The notes below the pieces were generated by a model. The model had not been told where the DNA came from. It worked only from the letters and a program-made list of their open reading frames with translations, and made no database searches. Source: Ustilaginoidea virens (Eukaryota > Ascomycota > Sordariomycetes > Hypocreales > Clavicipitaceae). Taken from it: 64,000 nt of DNA. Of the stretch, positions 56,291-64,000 are shown piece by piece (the first letter of the stretch is position 1; each line of letters begins with the position of its first letter). The DNA lies in assembly GCF_000687475.1 (NCBI RefSeq), contig NC_057317.1, positions 1,736,001 to 1,800,000 of the forward strand, in the 5' to 3' direction. A program made the position numbers and the translations under genes.

Positions 56291-57643
56291 TTCCCGGGCC
56301 AGCCTTGTTGCTTTGATTGCGCTGCTTCCGCCTGGGCAGAGCCGGGATGGGATTAGGGACTGGGGATTGGTGGGATTTGGCAGGCAAGAATAAGCGCTCT
56401 TTGAAGACGCTGCGTGCTTAAGGAGGCTGGACGTAAATCAGATGATGGCCAGGGATTCAAAAGCGGACGCCATCGAGCCTGCGTGTTTGCGCTTTGTCAA
56501 AATTGCCCCTGGATGTGAGCATCACTCCGCACCACGGATAATACAGATGTAGATATCCACGGCCATGAGCAAGCATGCATTGGGTACCTCTCAACCCCCC
56601 TCTCTCGGTTGAGGCAGCTCTCTCTCCTACATGTAGCCAGCTTCCTAGCCTCCTGCTCCCCCGCGCAAGCCGGCTTTGCCGACAACCGGGCCCTCGGATG
56701 AGGCACGGACCTGCAGCCCCCGTCCCTTCCCTCATCCTGCGTCCGTCCTCTTGGCTGCAGCGTCCAGCGTCTGGGGTATGGCCAACGTCGGGTACATAGC
56801 ATTGCCAGGGCCAGGCAGAAGCGGCCAGGCTCAAGCTGCAGCCAGGAATGATTCTGCTCCCCATTCCTTGCCTTGCCTTTTGCCTGCTGGCTTGCCCGCA
56901 AACAAGACCAGTCTCGCCGCACCCGTCGTCATCATCCCATTGATCCCTTCCTTTACCTTTACCGCTGCCGAACCTTCATCGACCGAGCATTCCGTCCGCA
57001 CCCCCCGCATGCTAGCACGGCATCCCTGCCACTCTACTGTATGTTGTACTTGCGCGGGCATCGCAGCCAAAAGCATCCCCGCCGCAGCAAGCACCGCACG
57101 GGCAAGGCATTCTTCTTCTTACAGCCAAGATTTTCCGCAGAAGAAGCAGTCCAATGCCGATGGCTGATCGGGCTTCCCTCGATTGACTGTCATCGCACAG
57201 GGAAAACGACGACGAACTGATGCTGCCATTGGCTGCGCAAAAGGCCGGCCCGCTGACCGGTTCCATTTATCCATTTGTCCATTTGTCCATTGTCCAATGC
57301 CCAAACCACCGGGTCCTTTGTCAGCCCCAAAAGCTGCCTGGGATCGGGCAGGCCGTCCGGAGGGACAGGTCAATCCTTTTTTTTTTTTTTTTTCCGGTCT
57401 GCCACTAGTACCAATGTGAGGTCTGGCCTGCCGGTTGAGGGCCATGATCTCCAATGACGGAGGCGTGCTGATTGCCGACTTGCCGCTTGGAAAGACGTCG
57501 TTAAGGAGGTGAAATTGGTAATTGCAGCTATCGTACTAAAGTGAATGCGTTGCAAGGACTAATTCGGATCTGCCTTGCCCGAGGCAGGCATGTCGGGAGC
57601 AGGTCGACAGTAAATTGAGGGATAAAATGCTGATTTGACACCC

Positions 57644-57697
<54 letters not shown>

Positions 57698-57776
57698 AAA
57701 ACAAAACACATCATCCCTTCTATAAGCTCACAATCTCCCCATTCTTTCCTTCCATCTTTCCTCTCCAATGCCTTGC
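56291..57776. other. Intergenic region with a 51-base A run
   Basis: No gene seen between the secreted-protein gene and the pirin gene. The A run at 57645-57695 lies 82 bp beyond the pirin stop codon, so it would be a U run in the pirin transcript's 3' region. Confidence 0.55.
57645..57695. repeat. Uninterrupted 51-base A run
   Basis: Fifty-one consecutive A on the plus strand. It is the longest homopolymer in the window. Confidence 0.95.
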
Positions 57777-58865
57777 TCAAGCCGTGTCCAAAATCACAAC
57801 CTCTGCCTCTTCGGAGCCGATGCTCTCGACAGACAACTTGTCCCCTGCATTGACGCCCTCGACAAACGCCCCGTCGCCCTCTGCCAGGTCGGCTTCCTCC
57901 CTCCCATCCAACCGAACCTTGGCCTTGCCTCCCTTGCACATGGCCACGTGGACATATACCTCCCTCTCCTTCTGCTGCGTGGCATTTGCGCCAACCACCC
58001 ATTCAAACCTTGTCTCCGGAGCAATGATGCCCGCGCCCATGACAAGGTCTGCGTGGATGGGAATAGTATCAGCAATCACCCCCTGGGCATCCTCCTCCTG
58101 CTGTGCGGTAGCCGCCTCGCCGCCTTTGAGCGGGCTGAGAATCTTGACAAAGTCGATGCGCTTGTCCTCGTCCCTGAAATGACGAGTGTGGTAGCGCGGC
58201 TGCAGGCCCTTCCTCCAGGGTAGAGCCCAGATCTGCAAAAAGTGCACCGTGTCCGACTCGTGCTCGTTGTACTCGGAGTGCGCAATGCCGGTGCCGCCGG
58301 TGGTGAACTGCACGTCTCCTCTGTGCATTCTGTAGAAACTGTCCGACTGGCCGCCCTCTTTGCCCTTGGCCAGCATGGAATCGCGGTGCGTCAGCTCCCC
58401 CGAGAGAATGTAGCTGAAGATTTCGAAGTCCCGGTGCGGGTGCGTGGGGAACCCCGAGTTTGCGGCGACCCGGTCCTCGTTCAGGACTCGCAGAGAGCCA
58501 AAGTGCGTGAACTTGGGGTTGTACCAGTCAGCAAAGGAGAAGCTGTGATATGTGTTGAGCCAGCCGTGGTCGCTGTGCCCGCGGGCGCTGGACCGGTGAG
58601 GCGTGATCTTGGCCTGGCGGAGAGCTGATTTGGACATGCTGGCGGTCGACTTGAGCATGCGGAAAGATGGCGAGTCTTGTTCTTGGGAAGCTACGGTTGG
58701 CGCCGAGGAAGCAGGCGCGTCCAAGTTGATGAGAGTGCCGATCCTTTGCAATCTCTGCAGTATGCTTGCTGTGTGCCTGTTGATGATGCCAGGAGTGCCG
58801 ATGATGATGATCAGGACGGAGACGGAAGCGACCAAAATCGAAGAGACGAGAGTGAGGCGCGACAT
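57777..58865 (-). CDS. Pirin family protein with N-terminal hydrophobic segment
   Basis: A single exon of 362 residues. Residues about 3-25 are strongly hydrophobic (LTLVSSILVASVSVLIIIIG), a possible membrane anchor or import signal. The pirin core begins near residue 92: RGHSDHGWLNTYHSFSFADW, the metal-binding FPTHPHRDFEIFSYILSGEL with two His and a Glu, then FTTGGTGIAHSE and HFLQIWALP. The second cupin follows (KAKVRLDGREEADLAEGDGA). Pirins bind Fe or other metals; some act as quercetinases or transcription cofactors. The metal ligands are present, so the protein is probably competent. The start is the ATG of MSRLTLV; later Met codons before the core (MLKSTASM) could give a soluble form. 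Confidence 0.92.
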   Translation of the reverse strand: MSRLTLVSSILVASVSVLIIIIGTPGIINRHTASILQRLQRIGTLINLDAPASSAPTVASQEQDSPSFRMLKSTASMSKSALRQAKITPHRSSARGHSDHGWLNTYHSFSFADWYNPKFTHFGSLRVLNEDRVAANSGFPTHPHRDFEIFSYILSGELTHRDSMLAKGKEGGQSDSFYRMHRGDVQFTTGGTGIAHSEYNEHESDTVHFLQIWALPWRKGLQPRYHTRHFRDEDKRIDFVKILSPLKGGEAATAQQEEDAQGVIADTIPIHADLVMGAGIIAPETRFEWVVGANATQQKEREVYVHVAMCKGGKAKVRLDGREEADLAEGDGAFVEGVNAGDKLSVESIGSEEAEVVILDTA

Positions 58866-60267
58866 ATATACTTGGATGCTCCAGATGGGCCAGCGACAAG
58901 ATGTCCGCGGTTCGAGGGAATGGCCGGTGTCATTTGCGGATTTCCCATCATTTGAAAAACGATGGGTAAAGCTTACGAGATGGGATTGAGAACTGCGCGG
59001 TAGACGAGCGACAAGTTCGACATACGACTGGGACCTTCTACCTCCAAGCCAGACGCCCTTACGCAAGGGTTAGTTAAGCCAAACGTAATCGCCCGCTCTC
59101 TCAACGCAGGGCAAGAACGATCGCTCGATTTCTGGTGCGAGGTTGCAGATTACTGGATGCTGACAGATTGTTTAGCAATCAGTCATCAGTCTTGTGGGGC
59201 CACCCGCGAGCAATTCCAGAAAGCATTGAACCACCAGAAAGCACCTCTAGAAAGTACCTCGTGTCGTGCTTGTACATGCCAGTGGCTTGCGACTTTGGCC
59301 GCCCTTGTCTCGCCATCGGGATCTGGCGACCAGCACCAGCACTGGTCATGGTGTAGCAGCATCGGGTGGTTTGGTCCGTTGCTGCCTGACATTCTTTTCC
59401 CGCTCGAGATGGCGTCCGATCGTTTGTAATAGACTTGATCTGTCGACGAGATCTTTGGGCATGACGGTCTGACTAATGCACCGGTGGCACCACGTGAATG
59501 CGCACATGACTTTCAAGCACGCAAGCTGGGGATGGTTGCACGTGTCTCTGGGTTTCTCAGGAACGAACCTGAAGACACGAGGTGCGGCTCAATGCTCGCA
59601 CATTCGGCTTGCGTTGTACTTATTTTTCCCCCTTCCCTACTTGGTACTCCGAGCGCGTTGGGCATGTCTTATTTGAGACCCCTTCGCTGAGCTGAGTATT
59701 TATCTGCAATCGCAGACGTGCCCTCCCTGCACCTGGAATTAATTTTCCGCCCGATGCTATCCCGACTCCATCCCGATTCCCAACCTCCTCCACCATCTCG
59801 TCACACCAGCCAGTGGCGGCCAGTTGCAATGGTTGGTCAAAGCGGGGCTGTCGACTGCCCGCCACCGCCACTTTTCACCTGCCCACGCAATCCAAAGCTG
59901 CCGCCTGCTCCTTCCTTGTCGACCGATATTTGACAGTGCGCTACTCCGTACTCCACAGTACGTACTCCGTATTGACAACCATTACCCGTTCGCACACGCA
60001 AACACTCGCAGAAACGCGACAAAAACCCAGGCTATGGCAGCTGTATCAACGGAATGATGTGCTCTCATGAACCTACATGCATTGTGCATCTGTTTTCGGT
60101 CAGTCGTGACAAGTTTTTCTCTTCCACTTTCAAAACCTTCCCCGGGCCGCGGGAGCATCCGTTTTAGTGTCCGTCCGGCGTGGGCCGGTGGCTGGATGAT
60201 GTGAAAGAACAAGGTCAATAGCTTCGGCTACGTGGAAGCTGGCACGGCCATTGTCCCCAACCTCTTG

Positions 60268-60300
<33 letters not shown>

Positions 60301-60427
60301 CCCCCTCGAGCCCAAACTATGTCGTCTCCTCTCTCTTGCATGGCGCGTTCCTCTCTTGCCTTTTGTGTTTGCAGCAACCAGTTAGCCTTTGATCTGAGTG
60401 GATTTTGGCCGACAGAGGAATGCGGCA
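58866..60427. promoter_or_regulatory. Divergent promoter region, with a retroposon-like insertion
   Basis: About 1.56 kb between the pirin start and the DUF3433 gene start. It contains TACTCCGTAC at 59942-59951 with a degenerate copy at 59962, and a short A-tailed segment flanked by an apparent target duplication (60132-60304). No gene was seen. Confidence 0.5.
60132..60304 (+). mobile_element. Possible short retroposed sequence with 30-base A tail
   Basis: A 123-bp unique body (60144-60266) ends in an A tail of 30 (60267-60296) and is bordered by AAAACCTTCCCC at 60132-60143 and again at 60293-60304. Eight of these 12 bases (CCTTCCCC) are independent of the A tail. This is the layout of a LINE-mobilised short RNA copy. 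No clear pol III promoter was recognised, so the parent RNA is unknown. Confidence 0.35.
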
Positions 60428-63124
60428 ATGATGGATTTCCAAAGCCGAAACCCCGAATGCATGGAAGCACCTCGTACGTCTGGATTGAGCCTTTTTCATC
60501 TTGCTGCTGTTCGTGATTGAAAATTCACTGCGGACGCATTCAACTAATCTGCATTGCTAGATCGCTGGACATCACGGGTGACGTTCCCTTCTGCTCCTAG
60601 ATCAAATGACAACTTGGAAGAACCGCATCGCCTCCATCCTTCCCAGCAAAACCGCGGGCGTTCAGAGCACCCAGCATCGCCGCCTTGGTCACTTTCGCCG
60701 CAGGCGACCAGTGCCGCCAACCTACCTCCTACGTCTTCACCAACGCAGTCTTCTTCAGAACTCTGCGGCCCAAGCAGGGTTCTTGAACAATTGAGCGCAT
60801 TGCCTCCCGCGCGGCAGCCAAGACCGCAAGTCACCCGTAGGGCACCAAGCCCAAGTCCATCCGTACGGTTTGACGAATCTCAGCTGGCGAGTTTTGCAGC
60901 TGCCAACTGTGCTCGAATGGACGCTTTCAAAGACGAGTTGGCTCTTGCTGCCGGCAAAGTTACGCCTGGCGTGGATGACACCCCTTATATACAATATGCC
61001 CTGGAAGCCTTGACGCGAGATCGCGAAAGCTTTAACAACACCCAGGCGCCGCCCCTCCCGTCGCCCCGCTCAGAGAGATGCAGCAGCAGCAGTGCAAACG
61101 CGCCACGGAGCTCGAGATTCATGGTCCCAGGCTTCGCAGCAGGCAAATCACCCCAAACGGCGCCGGAAACGCAACGTGAATCTGCTTCTGCCGTCTATGC
61201 TCCGCCTCGGGCTCGCAAGTCTGACCTCCAACCTGCCCAGACCACAATTCGCACCAGGCAGCAGACACCGCCGCGGTTCAAAGAGTATCAAAGGCTGGCA
61301 ATGACGGGTCAATGGATACCCGTTGACAAGAACATGCTCCAGACGATTGACCCTCGAGGGCGTACCTATGCACCACTGACGTTTAAACCGCGAATCCTGC
61401 GACCGTTTTCCATGCTTACCTTGATGAGTTTATGCGCGCTGATGATGGCGGGACTGGTTTTTTGCAACGTATACTCGCAGAAGCACCTCGGCCTGACGCC
61501 CTACCCAGGCAGCATCTACTCGAGCCAATATTTCGTCTTCCGCATCTTGCCGCAGCTTTTGGCCGGCATCATCCTCCTGTACGCCCAAAACATAGTCTCG
61601 GCCTCGCTGCGGATCGCGCCCTTTGCATCCATGGCCAAGGAGGACCCGCAAGAGCGGTACTTGGCGCTGTTCCAAAACCTGTACCCCAAATCGTTTCTGC
61701 TACCGCAGCTTATGAGCGGCTCGTGGCAGCTCTGGGTCTTTGGCGTCAGCACGTGGCTGATGAACTTTGCCATTCCGTTGCAGAGCGCGGCCTTCACCTG
61801 CGTATACACGGACGACGCAGACAGGTGGAACTGGGCGGCCTCAGAAGCAGTGGTGTGGACACTGGTCGCGCTGTACGCCACTCTTCTCATCACGACGTGC
61901 GTCTTGATGACGTTTTGGTTTGGGCACTGGACTGGGCTGATCTGGGATGCGCGGTCCCTCGCGGACCTGATCCCCCTGCTTAACCGGACCAATACCCTGG
62001 GCAGCTATCGCCACAAGGGCCCATACGAGCGCAGCCGCGACTGCAGGGCCGAGCTTCGTGAGCGGTGGTTTGACAGGCTGGGGTACTGGCAGACGGAGGA
62101 CATGACTACGAGGGGCATCTGGCACACCATCGGCACTTCGGCCATGCTTCCTGACCAGGATGCAGCAGCGGATATCAGCTTCGGCGGCGGCCATGAAGCA
62201 AGACCAGAGCGCGGAAGCAACGAGCTCTCGGTCGGCTCTCATCTGACCGGCTCGCCGGCGCTGCTGGAGCTGCAAGGCGCAAGGTACATGCCTTGGTGTC
62301 TCCGAGACGTCCCGCTGGTCATGTTTGCCCTGGTGACGGGCAGCCTGCTCCTGGCGCTCCTCACCGTGTCCTTCCTGCCGCAGACGAGGCTGGAGGCTGG
62401 ATTCCCGCCCCTCGTCTCGGCGAAGCCCGGCGACTCGGCCTTTTCCGCGGCCAACTTCCTATACAGCTTCCTGCCAGCCGCTCTGGGCATGGTCCTGTTC
62501 TCGCTGTTTCAGAGCACGGACACGGCGCTGAGGATCCTCCAGCCCTGGGGCGAGCTGGCCCAGCCGGACGGCGCCGCGGCCAGCAGATGCATCCTGGCCG
62601 ACTACGCGGCCTGCCTGCCCTTGCAAGCCACGTGGGCGGCCCTGCGCAACGGGCACTGGCGAGTGGCCGTCGTGTCCCTCATGGCCCTCGTCTTCATCTT
62701 CATACCCATCCTCGGCGGCGGCCTGTTGATGGCGCTGACCTCGCCCGCCCAGCAGGTGCGCATGTATCCCCACATGCCCGTGTTCGGGGTCCTCCTCGCC
62801 CTGCTCGTCCTCTACGTGGGCTGTCTGTTTCTCCTCCTCCCCCGGCGCAGGCAGTTCGGCCTCCCGCACGCGGTGGACAACCTCGCCTCCCTCATCGACT
62901 TTTGCACGGCAGAGGACCTCGTCGAGGACGCGGCCTTCCGGTCCGTGCTCTCCCGGGACGACCTGCAGACGCGGCTGGGCGTCGGGCGCGGCGACGGCCG
63001 CGAAGAGAGCGTCTGGTTCTTTGGCATCTCAGCCGGCCGCGACGAGAAGCGGCTGAGCGTGCGACGGATGGATCGCTACACCGGCAAGATGAATTCGACG
63101 AGGCTCATGGCTTCAATGGTATGA
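60428..63124 (+). CDS. DUF3433 domain multipass membrane protein
   Basis: Exon 1 is 60428-60473 and exon 2 60561-63124, giving 869 residues. The intron has GTACGT, branch CTAAT and TAG, and the join yields HRWTSRVTFPSAP, the usual N-terminal motif of this fungal family. Residues 1-285 are disordered and Ser/Pro-rich. After RFKEYQRLAMTGQWIPVDKN, hydrophobic segments near 300, 345, 410 and 445 form a first DUF3433-like half. A second half has segments near 600, 650, 730 and 770, followed by a soluble C-terminal tail with SVWFFGISAGRDEKRLSV. Proteins of this group are often annotated as spore-wall or plasma-membrane proteins, but no activity is established. Two adjacent ATGs begin exon 1. Confidence 0.88.
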
Positions 63125-64000
63125 CGGGAGGGATGCCAGTCACGACGGGTGACTCAAGCAAGGTGTCGGGAGTCCCTTTTTTTTTTTTTTTTTTCGTTTT
63201 TCATTTTTTTTTCTCTTTCATCTTTTTTCCCCTCCTGCGCATCCCAATCCCATTGCGGATATGAGGTGAAAAAAAACATTGGCATGCCAAACACCCCGGT
63301 ATACAGGGCAGCGAGTGTAGGTCTTTGCTCAAGCGCGTCGGAGTTTTTGGCATTGTGGCATCATCATCTTTTGTTTCTTTTTCTTTTTCTTTTTCTTTTT
63401 CTTTTTCTTTTCTCTTTTTTTATTTTCCCCGTCGGCATTCATGTCTGACACCCGCATGCATGGTGGCTGATGAGTCATGAGTCAACGGCTGGAATGTTGC
63501 GGTGCACATGTTGGTTGCGTTGCGATGTGGTCTCGTTGAGGAATGCAAGTTGCCCGTGTCGATCGAGCCATGGAATCGGAAGGTGGAGTCGAGGTTTGTT
63601 GCCTTTTTTTTTTTTTTTTTTATCTGCACGCGCGCTGTATGTATGTATGGATCACGGGAATCATGAATCACTGTAGCATAGAGGTAAAGGCGCATTGTTT
63701 TTTTCTTCTTCTTTTTTTCTATCCAATTCGCTACGGAGATTAGACCCGGCTTGCGCGTTCCCTGCACAAACCGTCTCGTCTCGTCTCGTCTCGTCTCGCA
63801 CGAGAAGAAGACTAGGCAGACGTTGCGCAGCCACCGTCTTGCGCAGCAGCTGCTGTGCTTGTCGACGGCTTGCCATACCGGCCACCTCTGGAATGCAGAC
63901 ATTCTTCTCCACAGCCGCCCCCTCGCCCCAATTGCCATATCAACTCTCATTATTGATGTCTTCCTCATGACGCGTTCGCGCAGGTTCCGATGCCATGCCC
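63125..64000. other. Right-end intergenic region with bZIP-type sites
   Basis: No gene seen. It holds T and CTTTTT runs (63178-63235, 63370-63420), a GTCTC repeat at 63773-63797, and three TGASTCA sites at 63150-63156, 63471-63477 and 63478-63484. The last two are adjacent and could serve a gene beyond the window. Confidence 0.5.
63471..63484. promoter_or_regulatory. Tandem TGAGTCA sites (Gcn4/Cpc1 type)
   Basis: TGAGTCA occurs twice head to tail without a gap. This is the core site of the fungal general amino-acid control factor Cpc1/Gcn4 and of AP-1-like factors. The target gene is not visible in the window. Confidence 0.45.

Noticed and set aside
57199..57695. A51 run as the tail of a retroposed element
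   Set aside because: The only candidate duplication is a seven-base GGAAAAC, which is A-rich and unconvincing.

Overview
The window is nuclear DNA of a filamentous ascomycete, most likely a Sordariomycete and possibly Hypocreales. The evidence is short GT-AG introns of about 50-170 nt with CTRAY branch sites, GC-rich third codon positions, tRNA genes with introns just after the anticodon, a TTAGGG-type repeat, and best family matches to fungal proteins (Dur3-type urea transporter, arabinono-lactone oxidase, fungal amidoligase, DUF3433, fungal PARP-type zinc finger). The taxonomic call is an inference. I rebuilt gene models by hand, joining exons where phase, splice sites and family similarity agree.

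Layout. 1-4456: no gene seen. 4457-6313 (+) auxin-efflux-carrier-like membrane protein; 6957-7953 (-) pyridoxamine-phosphate-oxidase-like flavoprotein; 8739-11210 (+) biotin-carrying alpha subunit of methylcrotonoyl-CoA carboxylase; 11941-13205 (-) amidoligase, divergent from 14482-15144 (+) gamma-glutamylcyclotransferase; 15339-16635 (-) coiled-coil protein of unknown role; 17576-19829 (+) Hsp70-like ATPase; 21459-22300 (-) ubiquitin C-terminal hydrolase; 22848-24120 (-) PARP-type zinc-finger protein; 25388-27590 (-) ELL-type elongation factor. From 27.6 to 40.6 kb lies about 13 kb with no convincing protein gene, only intron-bearing tRNA-Leu and tRNA-Pro and many simple repeats. Then 40610-41632 (+) octanoyltransferase; 43001-45221 (+) urea transporter; 45424-45855 (-) tentative small protein; 46592-46663 (-) tRNA-Thr; 47786-49366 (+) D-arabinono-1,4-lactone oxidase; 50202-52617 (-) coiled-coil protein without a clear start; 55643-56290 (+) small secreted protein; 57777-58865 (-) pirin with a membrane anchor; 60428-63124 (+) DUF3433 membrane protein.

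Most genes are ordinary housekeeping genes and form no obvious pathway cluster. The best candidate for an undescribed linked function is the divergent pair of amidoligase and gamma-glutamylcyclotransferase. These chemistries could make and remove a gamma-glutamyl (or similar) amide on an unknown amine. The urea transporter has eight GATA-factor sites upstream, including a perfect inverted pair. An 11-bp sequence, GTACGGAGTAC, recurs ten times exactly and only outside genes. Homopolymers and microsatellites are concentrated in introns and gene flanks.
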